NCBI RefSeq assembly: GCF_013387455.1
Contig: NZ_VWNC01000001.1
Location: forward strand, 1 to 64,000
Origin: Mariprofundus sp. NF
GTDB taxonomy: Bacteria > Pseudomonadota > Zetaproteobacteria > Mariprofundales > Mariprofundaceae
Reading direction: 5' to 3'
Length of the DNA: 64,000 nt
Shown: in pieces, positions 1 through 8,346 of the stretch
Layout of the letters: each line of letters opens with the position of its first letter
Numbering within the stretch: position 1 is the first letter of the stretch
Program-made: the position numbers and the translations under genes
Notes under the pieces: model-generated
What the model was told of the DNA's origin: nothing
Seen by the model: the letters and a program-made list of their open reading frames with translations, nothing else
Database searches by the model: none

Positions 1-59
1 GCATATAATCGACTCAGGCCGCACCTCAGCCTGGGAATGAAAACACCCGAAGAGGTGCA

Positions 60-95
60 TAAAAAAGCCGACTGCCATTGGCAGCCGGCTTGAAT
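60..95. terminator. Bidirectional terminator-like hairpin
   Basis: A 12-bp imperfect stem (AAGCCGACTGCC / GGCAGCCGGCTT, one mismatch) with a 3-nt loop is flanked by A runs on the left and right. Read on the minus strand it ends in a T run, so it fits as the terminator of the RRM gene that ends at 139. The first 60 bases of the window hold no gene I can support. Confidence 0.7.
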
Positions 96-138
96 AAAAA
101 AACGTCAACGTATTTTAGGACGAGACAATGGTCTGAAT

Positions 139-597
139 TTAACTGTCTTCTTTCTTCTTTGCCTCATTAACGCGCAGGGTGCGGCCGGCATAATCGGTGT
201 CGTTGAGATGTTCAATGGCAGCGTTGGCATTGGGCGTGTTCATTTCGACAAAGGCATAACCTTTAAAGCGACGGCTGCGACGATCTTTTACAAGACGGAT
301 ATCCACGACATTACCAAAAGGTGAGAAGAGGTTTTTGATCTCTTCCTGGCCAACATTAAATGGTAAATTGCCGACATAGATGTTGCTGGTGCCACTCTCT
401 GTTGCTGTGCCAGCACCCTCTTTGGAAGGGTAGAGTGCCACGAGCAGACCACCAAAAATCGTACCGAGAGTCAGGCCACTGGCAAACAGTGATGAGGGGT
501 GGATTGTATCCAGTCCGACCAGCTGGATAGCGTAACTTCCCAGCGTAGAAATGACGATTGCCGCCACAAACAGTTTAATAAAACAGGAAAAACTCAT
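139..597 (-). CDS. Membrane-anchored RRM RNA-binding protein
   Basis: A 152-aa protein with two hydrophobic segments (about residues 6-24 and 36-56), a Gly/Ser/Thr-rich linker and one C-terminal RNA recognition motif. Both RRM signatures are clear: RNP2 IYVGNL at 73-78 and RNP1 KGYAFVEM at 112-119. I chose the ATG at 597 because GGAG lies 7 nt upstream; a longer reading from 651 would add 18 residues without a better ribosome site. Bacterial RRM proteins are usually small and soluble, so the membrane hairpin is unusual. The topology would place the RRM on the cytoplasmic face if both ends are inside. The RNA target is unknown. It is a single gene, divergent from lipA. Confidence 0.85.
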   Translation of the reverse strand: MSFSCFIKLFVAAIVISTLGSYAIQLVGLDTIHPSSLFASGLTLGTIFGGLLVALYPSKEGAGTATESGTSNIYVGNLPFNVGQEEIKNLFSPFGNVVDIRLVKDRRSRRFKGYAFVEMNTPNANAAIEHLNDTDYAGRTLRVNEAKKKEDS

Positions 598-727
598 TGA
601 TATACTCCATGCCTGCAGAATTGCAGGAAAAATCATGGCGAAGACTGCCAATAAAGAGCTCTGAACGCACGTAAATCCATAAAACAGGGTGGATGTACGT
701 AGCAGCCTGATTCGCTAGCATGCCGCC

Positions 728-1648
728 ATGAGCAGAAAAGTGATTCCGATTCAGGTTGAAACGCCAGGCGAGCCGATGATTGGCAAGCCGAAATGGCTGA
801 AGGTGCGTGCGCCGATGTCGCGCGAGTACAAGTCTATTTCCGAAATGATGCGCAAACTCAAGCTGAATACCGTTTGCGAAGAGGCCTCCTGCCCCAATAT
901 CGGTGGCTGCTGGAAACAGGGTTCGGCGACCTTCATGATTCTTGGTCGTGTCTGTACCCGTACCTGTGCTTTCTGCGATGTGGCTACCGGCAAGCCTGAT
1001 CCAGTTGATCCTGATGAAGCCGTGAATCTGGCTACAGCTGTGGCTGAGATTGGCCTTAAACATGTGGTGATCACTTCGGTGGATCGTGATGATCTCAAAG
1101 ATGGTGGTGCAGGCCACTATGCGACTGTGATCCGGGAGTTAAAAGCCCGTCAGCCGGAGGTGACCATTGAAATTCTCACCCCCGATTTTCAGCGTAAACC
1201 TGACTCCTGCCTGAATACGATCATCGAAGCTGGCCCGGACATCTTCAACCACAATCTGGAAACCGTGCCTCGGCTCTACCGTTCAGTACGTCCGGGTGCA
1301 CGTTACTTCACATCCCTGCGTCTGCTGCAGCGTGCCAAAGAGCTCGATCCAAATGTGGTGACCAAGTCCGGTATTATGCTGGGACTTGGTGAAGAGCGTG
1401 ATGAGGTGCTGCAGGTACTCGACGATATGCGCGAGGCGAACATCGATATTCTCACCATCGGCCAGTATCTGCGCCCCAGTGAAAAACATCATCCGGTGAT
1501 GAAGTACTGGTCGCCAGAAGAGTTCGATGATTTCAAATATATCGCTGAGAAGAAAGGTTTCGGCATGGTCGCCTCCGGGCCACTGGTGCGCTCATCCTTC
1601 CATGCCGATGAGGTGTTCCAGCAGTTGAAACTCAAAGATAGAGGTTAA
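728..1648 (+). CDS. lipA: Lipoyl synthase
   Basis: Radical-SAM enzyme that inserts two sulfurs into protein-bound octanoyl groups to make lipoyl cofactor for pyruvate and 2-oxoglutarate dehydrogenases and the glycine cleavage system. The auxiliary cluster cysteines are C50, C55 and C61 (CEEASC then GGC), and the SAM-cluster motif is C76-x3-C80-x2-C83. A C-terminal RSSF stretch supplies the serine ligand known for this family. At 306 aa it has the usual length. No octanoyltransferase gene (lipB) is next to it. The ATG at 728 has no obvious Shine-Dalgarno sequence. It converges on the minus-strand gene ending at 1661 with only 12 bases between, and no hairpin terminator is visible there. Confidence 0.97.
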   Translation: MSRKVIPIQVETPGEPMIGKPKWLKVRAPMSREYKSISEMMRKLKLNTVCEEASCPNIGGCWKQGSATFMILGRVCTRTCAFCDVATGKPDPVDPDEAVNLATAVAEIGLKHVVITSVDRDDLKDGGAGHYATVIRELKARQPEVTIEILTPDFQRKPDSCLNTIIEAGPDIFNHNLETVPRLYRSVRPGARYFTSLRLLQRAKELDPNVVTKSGIMLGLGEERDEVLQVLDDMREANIDILTIGQYLRPSEKHHPVMKYWSPEEFDDFKYIAEKKGFGMVASGPLVRSSFHADEVFQQLKLKDRG

Positions 1649-1660
1649 TGTAGTCTTCTC

Positions 1661-4585
1661 TTATTTTGACGTGAGCACAATGCCGTTACGTATCTTTTCA
1701 GCCAATGCAAGGTTGCTGTTATACAGCGCAACCGGGGCGGTATAGCTCCAGTAGTGATAGAGACCGAGTTTGTCGCGAGGGATGAGCACGCCGATGCGCC
1801 GCATCTTCTCTCCCTGCAGGGTGAACTCCATGAGGAACTGTTTGCCGATCACATTACCACCATCATCCATATGCAGATAGGCAAGGGTGGTGAGCCAGCG
1901 TGAAGGGCTTGCTCCTTGCTCCAGTTGTGATTTCAGATCGGCAATCACTGCCTGCATGTCGGGATACTCTTGTGCTGAAATATTCTGGACGGTTACCGTG
2001 GTAAAATAACTATCAGTTCCATTTGCACCTGAGAATACAACAGTCCAAGGCTTCTCTTTCGCATAGTGCCAGTTGTCCGGATAGGGCATGGTGTAACCAA
2101 AGCCGGGCTCGGCAAAAGTTTTACTCAATGTGCCGGGTTTTGCCGATACTGCGGGTTTGGCAATGGCTGCGGTCTGAGTTTTTGAGTCCGGTGCAGTTGC
2201 GGCGGCTGTTGGCTTGGGTGCTTTTGCACCTGGCAGGGCCTTTAATGTAGTTAAAGCCTTTTCAAATTTGGCTAACTGGCTGTTGAGCTGCTTGCCGTCA
2301 CATTTAAAACCGGCAACCAGATAGGTGTGTGGAAGCTTGATGAAATAGCTCTTTAAAGCCCCCTCATTTGTGTCATACGAGCCAAAATAAGCGGGATAAC
2401 CAGCGATCGTAACAGGGCCGAATGAACTACGGCTGATGCTGCTGTCACCGCCCTGAACCATCTGTTGGAACCAGTGCTTTTCAAGCTGCCTTGGCGTTAG
2501 TGAAGTGCCGGGGTTGCCTGGAACCAGATTCCCCGGAACAAAACTCATGGCACAGCTCCCCTGATCCCGAATGATGATCCGTCCCGTGGGTTCCGGTTTG
2601 GCGATCCGCCAATTGTCGAATGCTGGTAAGAATGAGTAACCGACGATTTCATTGATTAACCTGAACCCCTCCTTGGGATCGATAACTTCAAGCCGCACAC
2701 GCCCATCATCACTGAGCGGTGACATCTTCCCCGGTATCATCCGGGTTTTCCGCCCGTTATCCTGTTCTTTGGGCTTTGCTGAGGCGTTGCTAAACAACTC
2801 CCATCTCGGCTCTTTGTCATGCTTCAACGCATTGCTCAAACGGGTTCCCGACCACTTACGCGTCATCGGCTTGTCGCAATACCCCCACACCCCGGACATG
2901 CGGTCACCGGTAAAGCTCAGGCGAACCTTGCCCCAGTAATATGTCCCCCCCTTTTGGCTGGCACATTTCTCATTGGAGCTGCTTTCAACCCACCATCCGT
3001 CAAAAGCATTCCCTGATTTGGATGCCCAGAGCCAGCCGGTGTCATTATCGGTTCTATAATAACTGAGTAGTCGATCATCCTGTTGCCAGAAATCGAGCCT
3101 CGCCTTCCATTCCGAACTCGACCAGTGACCAGCGGGGGGCGCTGTGCTCTCTTTTTCTGAAGGTTGACTCTGACTAACGGAATTTCCACGCGTCCCCAGA
3201 ACTTCAACCTCATCAAGATGGAACCAGTTCTTCTCCGATAATTGAAGCCTGAGATATCGGGCAGAGACACGATTGAGGGGGACTTTCAGCGTACTGAACG
3301 ACTTTCCTCCCTGATCATGCACCTGACGCCACATCTTGCCGTCATCAGAGAGTAGAACACGCATGGTACGGGCGCGACCAGCGTCGGAAGCCCGGTTATA
3401 CACCTTGATCTCCTGAATCACGGCACCTTCGCCCAGATCAACTTGCCACCATGGGGAGTTCTCTTTGTTGGTGTGGAATCCATACATGCCTCTGTGTTTG
3501 TCGCCATCAACAGCACCGCCACCATCTTTAGTAATATCCTTATGTTTGGAATAGATACTTGTAGAGCTGACAAGGGTAGGCCTGTTTAGCGCTAGGTTGA
3601 CCTTTTTCTGAGCATCATCGACCGATGACTTTACAGTTGTAGCATCAATGCCAGTAGTCGAATCTGTTGCGTTTATGATGACTTGGCCGCCATTCATCGG
3701 TGTGAAGGTAAAGAGCTGAAGCATTTTTCCATTCATCTCTTTGATGCCGGTAGCCGTCGGGGCATAAAGCGTTTTGAAGTAAAGTGGCTTTCCAGATCTC
3801 AGATCAAGGGCTCGTTTAGCCACCAGTACACGCCATCCATCCCAGTTTTTCTGTTCCACATTGCCAGTATCACCTTTGACTCCTTGTGCATCGTCATGTG
3901 TGACCAGTCCAGTCCAGTCATTCCTTGGCAGGTGTTCATGGATAAAATGAAATATGTGGTAATTCTGGGTGCCTTTCTGGATGGAATTGGGCTGATCTAG
4001 TTTTACCCGCTTACTAAGAGCAAAGACAAGCGTATCCTGCCAGCCGGGATATTGTTGCCAGAAGTCAGCTGGAACCTTTTCAGAAGGAACGATGAGGGAT
4101 GAGACATGAGGAGGCATGGGTGAGTTTTCTCCAACACCTGCCCCTTTGATGATAAGACCGTCACCTTCTGCTTGATAATCAATGGCAAAAGCCAGCTCTG
4201 CACGCATAAAGAACTCATTTTCAAACAACAACTGGCCGGCCATTCTGCGCCCTTTCCCAGGAGGGGCTCCCGGCATTAGCAGAGAAAACTGGACATCTTG
4301 AAGGACGAGACCATCGAGTAGTTCCATCTTGTTGGGGATATTTCCTAGGGCTGCTTTACTAAAGCGAACACCGATATCAGCAGCATCATGCTCACTGTAA
4401 CCTCTCAGCTTGAGAACCAGCGCTAAGATAGCCCGATTGACATCATCTGGTGCTTTCTCACCATCAATTATAATGGGATTATCAAGCCTCAAGATGTTCA
4501 ACTTCTGTTCAGATGAAACAGAGGTTTCTGCCAGCAGGCAGAAGAGTGCGCTGATGCATAAAAGCAGAGCGGGATACCTAATCAT
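1661..4585 (-). CDS. Large exported protein with F5/8 type C (discoidin-like) domain
   Basis: A 974-aa protein with an N-terminal signal peptide (about residues 1-25). Residues about 329-464 form a discoidin/F5/8 type C-like domain: an NLALNRP-type opening, a WWQVDLG core at 379-385 and a closing YLRLQL/LDEVEVLG strand. This fold commonly binds carbohydrate or other surface ligands. Residues about 482-590 are rich in Trp, Tyr and Gly and resemble a small beta-barrel. The last 120 residues look like the alpha-beta PsbP/DcrB-type fold, with a YPDNW opening. A Pro/Ala/Lys linker precedes that domain. It overlaps the upstream gene by 4 nt (ATGA), so the two are probably translationally coupled. 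I do not recognise the full architecture; function unknown, location periplasm or cell surface. Confidence 0.8.
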   Translation of the reverse strand: MIRYPALLLCISALFCLLAETSVSSEQKLNILRLDNPIIIDGEKAPDDVNRAILALVLKLRGYSEHDAADIGVRFSKAALGNIPNKMELLDGLVLQDVQFSLLMPGAPPGKGRRMAGQLLFENEFFMRAELAFAIDYQAEGDGLIIKGAGVGENSPMPPHVSSLIVPSEKVPADFWQQYPGWQDTLVFALSKRVKLDQPNSIQKGTQNYHIFHFIHEHLPRNDWTGLVTHDDAQGVKGDTGNVEQKNWDGWRVLVAKRALDLRSGKPLYFKTLYAPTATGIKEMNGKMLQLFTFTPMNGGQVIINATDSTTGIDATTVKSSVDDAQKKVNLALNRPTLVSSTSIYSKHKDITKDGGGAVDGDKHRGMYGFHTNKENSPWWQVDLGEGAVIQEIKVYNRASDAGRARTMRVLLSDDGKMWRQVHDQGGKSFSTLKVPLNRVSARYLRLQLSEKNWFHLDEVEVLGTRGNSVSQSQPSEKESTAPPAGHWSSSEWKARLDFWQQDDRLLSYYRTDNDTGWLWASKSGNAFDGWWVESSSNEKCASQKGGTYYWGKVRLSFTGDRMSGVWGYCDKPMTRKWSGTRLSNALKHDKEPRWELFSNASAKPKEQDNGRKTRMIPGKMSPLSDDGRVRLEVIDPKEGFRLINEIVGYSFLPAFDNWRIAKPEPTGRIIIRDQGSCAMSFVPGNLVPGNPGTSLTPRQLEKHWFQQMVQGGDSSISRSSFGPVTIAGYPAYFGSYDTNEGALKSYFIKLPHTYLVAGFKCDGKQLNSQLAKFEKALTTLKALPGAKAPKPTAAATAPDSKTQTAAIAKPAVSAKPGTLSKTFAEPGFGYTMPYPDNWHYAKEKPWTVVFSGANGTDSYFTTVTVQNISAQEYPDMQAVIADLKSQLEQGASPSRWLTTLAYLHMDDGGNVIGKQFLMEFTLQGEKMRRIGVLIPRDKLGLYHYWSYTAPVALYNSNLALAEKIRNGIVLTSK

Positions 4586-5826
4586 TGAAATGGCCTGCTC
4601 GCATAGCGGATTAACATGGAGCTTTTAGGCGGAGGAGTGTTATTTCGGAGTTTTCCCGGTTTTTTCATGTATGTCTCGTATTCTTCAGTCGTCCAGCTTT
4701 GAACAAGGCCAGAAACTGAATTGCCAGTGCCAGTCTCAATACCTTCCATAAACGCATCCATTCTGGTGAGATGCTTGAGACCCTCATCATCCAATTTGGT
4801 GACCAGAACTCTGTCGGCAAGATTTGATTTTGCTGCTTTGCGTCCTAATTTAATACCGTCATCAATAAGTGAAACCGTCGCGGCCCCCATGCGGGACTTC
4901 GCTGCAAACTTCCCGATGGCTTTTGCTGCAGGTCTGCTGCTACGCAAGATGACCTTGCCGCTTTTGCCAACCCAGCCGATCACTTTTCCTGTGGCAAGAT
5001 CAATGACTACGCTTGTACTTGCATCCAATGTCCCTTCGCGAACGCCTTTTGCTGCGGCCTGCCCCACATCAAGTGTTTCACTGGATGCCTTGACGAAATT
5101 ATCCAGGCTGCTGGCAACAAGCGTGACACCTCCAACAATGATAACGCTTGTGCCTAAAGTCATGGTGCCGGCCGCAAAAGCACCAGCAGTCCACAAGCCA
5201 GTGTAGAACGTGGCGTTTTCAGATGCTGTCGCCATGTCGTATTTACCGAATACATGGTCAAAACCGCGCTTTGCATTGTCGATTCTGCGCTCAAAAAAGG
5301 ATTTATTATTGACCTTGCCGACGAAAAATATTTTTTTCGGTTTTGGCTGTTTTACATGCATGAGTAGTTCATTGCGAACGGTTACCGCATCTTCTCCTTT
5401 GGCAATGCGGGCCTGGCAGGCCTTATAGCTACCCTGAGCAGTTGTTTTGCACGCTCTGGAACATGAGCTTGCTTCATTCTCATCTTTTGACCAGCAACCT
5501 CCAAAGCAGCCCATTGCAGTTTGCTTAAGTACTTCAGAACATGGATCGTCATCAGCAAGACTGGTTACAGTAGGACACATCCATCCGCCGCATGCCGACC
5601 ATTTAAAGTCATAGATGTCGCCACAGCCTCTGCTTGAGCAGCTACCAGAACTTGAAGGAGGGCATACTGACTGAGAACAGGCTTGAGCAGCAGGATGGCA
5701 GGTTGAATTAAAGCATTCCCAGAAATCACCCGCATTGGCCGTTGAATGGATTAAGACAAGGCTGGCCAATAAGAAAAATCTTATAGCAAAAGAAAAGGAG
5801 TTTCTAATTGTTGGCAGCTGTTGCAT
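4582..5826 (-). CDS. Exported cysteine-rich protein of unknown function
   Basis: A 414-aa protein with a signal peptide (about residues 10-32). The next hundred residues carry 14 cysteines (from C38 to C137), an even number that suggests disulfides in the periplasm. Residues about 208-240 are Gly/Ala/Val-rich and hydrophobic, like a membrane-inserting hairpin. The region at about 265-335 (a DLATGKVIGW stretch followed by Ala/Lys-rich helices) is reminiscent of linker segments in large exported toxins, but I see no recognisable toxin domain at the C-terminus. ATG is preceded by GAGGGGCAG. It is the first gene of a two-gene operon with the discoidin-domain protein. Function unknown. Confidence 0.75.
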   Translation of the reverse strand: MQQLPTIRNSFSFAIRFFLLASLVLIHSTANAGDFWECFNSTCHPAAQACSQSVCPPSSSGSCSSRGCGDIYDFKWSACGGWMCPTVTSLADDDPCSEVLKQTAMGCFGGCWSKDENEASSCSRACKTTAQGSYKACQARIAKGEDAVTVRNELLMHVKQPKPKKIFFVGKVNNKSFFERRIDNAKRGFDHVFGKYDMATASENATFYTGLWTAGAFAAGTMTLGTSVIIVGGVTLVASSLDNFVKASSETLDVGQAAAKGVREGTLDASTSVVIDLATGKVIGWVGKSGKVILRSSRPAAKAIGKFAAKSRMGAATVSLIDDGIKLGRKAAKSNLADRVLVTKLDDEGLKHLTRMDAFMEGIETGTGNSVSGLVQSWTTEEYETYMKKPGKLRNNTPPPKSSMLIRYASRPFQ

Positions 5827-5858
5827 ATCTGCCCCTCACTATATCGATGACTACCTTA

Positions 5859-5887
5859 AGCATAGACAAAAAGGGTGCAAAAGTCAG
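5859..5887 (-). promoter_or_regulatory. Putative sigma-70 promoter of the exported-protein operon
   Basis: On the minus strand CTGACT and TATGCT, each matching 4 of 6 consensus bases, are separated by 17 bp. They lie about 35-60 bp upstream of the ATG at 5826. This is a pattern match only. Confidence 0.35.
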
Positions 5888-5942
5888 CTGGAAATTTACT
5901 TGAATTAGGAAGGGTGGAGGGTATGTGTTAGCGCTGACGATT

Positions 5943-6338
5943 TTACAGCATGTCGGCTAGCGACTGCTCCTCCAGCACCTTCATGAAGGCACGGCGTGCT
6001 TTGTACAATACACCCATCAGATGACAGTTGTCGATCAGGGGGCAGGTGTTGGTTTCGCGCGAGAAACACTCCTGAATATTCATATGCGGTTCGGTCAGGC
6101 GTACTACATCGGCAATAAAGATCTCTTCCGGTTTTTTGGCCATGCGCATGCCGCCGGATTTGCCGCGTACAGTCTGGATAAAACCGTGAGTCCCCAGATT
6201 ATGTACCACCTTCACCATATGATTTCTCGAAACACCATAATGCTCGGTGATCTCGGAAACCGTTACCAGCCGATCCGGATGTTTGCCGATATAGAGCAAG
6301 GCGCGTAACGAATAATCGGTGTATGAGGTGAGCTGCAT
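5943..6338 (-). CDS. nsrR: Rrf2-family regulator, NsrR-like nitric oxide sensor
   Basis: A 131-aa winged-helix Rrf2 regulator with the typical N-terminus (MQLTSYTDYSLRALLYI) and helix-turn-helix (VSEITEHYGVSRNHMVKV). Three cysteines at 91, 99 and 105 occupy the cluster-binding position of NsrR/IscR-type proteins; C91 and the NHMVKVVHNL segment favour NsrR. In the NsrR family a [4Fe-4S] cluster reacts with NO and repression is lifted. The gene is divergent from hcp, the classic NsrR target, across a 268-bp intergenic region containing NsrR-like half-sites. The name rests on motif and context; another Rrf2 subtype is possible. Confidence 0.85.
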   Translation of the reverse strand: MQLTSYTDYSLRALLYIGKHPDRLVTVSEITEHYGVSRNHMVKVVHNLGTHGFIQTVRGKSGGMRMAKKPEEIFIADVVRLTEPHMNIQECFSRETNTCPLIDNCHLMGVLYKARRAFMKVLEEQSLADML

Positions 6339-6433
6339 GAGCTGAAGGTATATTCAGTTTATATATTATGCAAACTCCAGATGTTTAAAGGCTCTTTCAT
6401 CTTCTGCAGGTCAAAATTTCAGACCGGAATTTA

Positions 6434-6494
6434 AAGATATATTTTGTTGACATGTTTTCGCGCCATCTCTAACTTGCACTGCCAATGCATCTTT
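6434..6494. promoter_or_regulatory. hcp promoter bracketed by NsrR-like half-sites
   Basis: AAGATATATTT at 6434-6444 and AATGCATCTTT at 6484-6494 each resemble the published enterobacterial NsrR half-site (AAGATGCATTT or its complement) in opposite orientation. Between them, TTGACA at 6447-6452 matches the -35 consensus exactly, with a weak -10 (TAACTT, 6470-6475) after a 17-bp spacer. The half-sites are 39 bp apart rather than 1 bp as in the E. coli palindrome, so a repressor would have to bind them separately. Confidence 0.5.
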
Positions 6495-6606
6495 AGAGAA
6501 AGTGAAGGGCATCAGATTATTAGTGATTCTACTGTAGCAGAACCGTGTTTTTGCCAGGCAGAGAGAGTTACTTACAACTATTTATAAAAAGAGGAGTTAG
6601 CTGCTT

Positions 6607-8265
6607 ATGTTTTGTTATCAATGTGAACAAACATCCCGTGCCGATGGCATTAATGGATGTGCTTCCGCAGTAGGAAACTGTGGCAAGGATGCGCAGACAT
6701 CCGATCTGCAGGATCTGTTGATCCATGCCGTTAAAGGTATCGCCCAGTACGCCAAACGTGCTCGTGACCTCGGTGTTGGCAGCAATGATGCCGGTAAATT
6801 TATTCTCTACTCCATGTTTACCACGCTAACCAATGTGAACTTCAATCCGGCCCGTTTTACCAGCATGCTGGTTGAAGCTGCAGAGATTCGTGCGGCTGTG
6901 AAGAAGGCTTATGAAGATGCCGCCACAGCGCAGGGTGTAGCTATAGAAGAACTCAGTGGTGCTGCTGCCTGGGATATTCCAACCGAGACCAATGAGCTGC
7001 TGGCTCAGGCTGAGATGGCATCGGTTCGTGCCGGTGAAGCAGAAGTCGGTGAAGATATCGTCGGTCTGCGTGCCCTGATCCTTTATGGCGCAAAGGGTGT
7101 ATGTGCCTATGCTTATCACGCACTGATGCTCGATGAGCAGAGTGATGAGGTATATGCTAATATTGAAAGCACCATGGATTTCCTGGCCAGTGATCCGACT
7201 GATGTTGATGCGCTGGTAGGTCAGGCTCTGGCGCTCGGTCATACCAATCTGACAGTGATGGGCATGCTTGATGCAGGTAATACCGGCAAGTTCGGTACAC
7301 CTGAACCATCAGCAGCGCGCATCTCTCCGGTTGCCGGTAAAGCGATTCTGGTCAGTGGTCACGATATGGCCGATCTGGCAGCGCTGCTGAAACAGACCGA
7401 AGGCACAGGCATTAATGTCTACACCCATGGTGAGATGTTGCCTGCACACAGCTATCCTGAACTGAAGAAACATACACATCTGGCCGGTAACTACGGCGGT
7501 GCATGGCAGGATCAGCAGACAGAGTTTGCCAACTTCCCCGGCCCGATTCTGATGACCTCCAACTGCATTATCGAACCTGCAGCCTCTTATCGTCGCCGCA
7601 TCTTCACTGCCGGCCCTGTGGGTTGGCCGGGTCTGCGTCATATTGAGAACCATGACTACTCAACCCTGATTCAGGCTGCCAATGCCATGCCAGGTTTTGC
7701 TGCAGACTCTGAAGAGGAGACCATCACTGTCGGTTTCGGCCGTGATGCCGTACTTGGTGTTGCCGATGTTGTGATTGATGCGGTGAAAGCCGGTGCAATC
7801 AAACACTTCTTCCTTGTTGGCGGTTGTGACGGTGCTGCTTCAGGCCGTAACTACTACTCCGATCTTGTTGATCAGACGCCGAAGGATAGTGTGATTTTGA
7901 CACTGGGATGCGCCAAGTACCGTTTCAATAAGACCGATCACGGCGATATCGGTGGCATCCCGCGTCTGCTGGATATGGGTCAGTGCAATGACAGCTACTC
8001 AGCCATTCAGGTTGCAGTGGCTCTGGCCGATGCCTTTGAGTGCGAAGTTAATGAGCTGCCACTCTCGCTGTTTGTCTCGTGGTTCGAGCAGAAGGCAGCA
8101 GCAGTGTTGCTGACGCTGCTGGCGCTGAACATCAAGGGCATCACCCTTGGGCCAACACTGCCTGCGTTTATCACACCGCCAGTGCTTAATACACTGGTAG
8201 AGGCTTTTGATATCAAAGCCAACACCACGCCGGAAGCTGATCTGGCTGCAGCTCTGGCTGCATAA
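6607..8265 (+). CDS. hcp: Hybrid cluster protein (hydroxylamine / NO reductase)
   Basis: A 552-aa cytoplasmic iron-sulfur protein that reduces NO to N2O (and hydroxylamine in vitro) and protects against nitrosative stress. The N-terminal cysteines are C3-x2-C6-x11-C18-x6-C25, the class II spacing of facultative anaerobes such as E. coli, which is associated with a [2Fe-2S] proximal cluster. The hybrid-cluster region is intact ([30 protein letters not shown] segments). ATG is preceded by AGAGGAG. It lies divergent from the NsrR-like gene and upstream of the Hcr-like reductase, with a strong hairpin between the two. Confidence 0.97.
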   Translation: MFCYQCEQTSRADGINGCASAVGNCGKDAQTSDLQDLLIHAVKGIAQYAKRARDLGVGSNDAGKFILYSMFTTLTNVNFNPARFTSMLVEAAEIRAAVKKAYEDAATAQGVAIEELSGAAAWDIPTETNELLAQAEMASVRAGEAEVGEDIVGLRALILYGAKGVCAYAYHALMLDEQSDEVYANIESTMDFLASDPTDVDALVGQALALGHTNLTVMGMLDAGNTGKFGTPEPSAARISPVAGKAILVSGHDMADLAALLKQTEGTGINVYTHGEMLPAHSYPELKKHTHLAGNYGGAWQDQQTEFANFPGPILMTSNCIIEPAASYRRRIFTAGPVGWPGLRHIENHDYSTLIQAANAMPGFAADSEEETITVGFGRDAVLGVADVVIDAVKAGAIKHFFLVGGCDGAASGRNYYSDLVDQTPKDSVILTLGCAKYRFNKTDHGDIGGIPRLLDMGQCNDSYSAIQVAVALADAFECEVNELPLSLFVSWFEQKAAAVLLTLLALNIKGITLGPTLPAFITPPVLNTLVEAFDIKANTTPEADLAAALAA

Positions 8266-8272
8266 AGAAACA

Positions 8273-8304
8273 GAGCGGAACGGGGGTTACCCGTTCCGCT
8301 CCCC
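8273..8304 (+). terminator. Hairpin between hcp and the Hcr-like gene
   Basis: A perfect 12-bp stem (GAGCGGAACGGG / CCCGTTCCGCTC) with a 5-nt loop lies 8 bp after the hcp stop. Only a short CCCCTTT follows, so it may be an attenuator or an mRNA-stabilising 3' end that sets hcp above hcr, rather than a full terminator. Confidence 0.65.
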
Positions 8305-8346
8305 TTTAGTTGATACGCATAACGATATTTCGCAAAGGATAATCCG

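Noticed and set aside
4582-5826. Polymorphic toxin with immunity gene
   Set aside because: The central region looks toxin-linker-like, but there is no identifiable C-terminal toxin domain and no small immunity gene follows.
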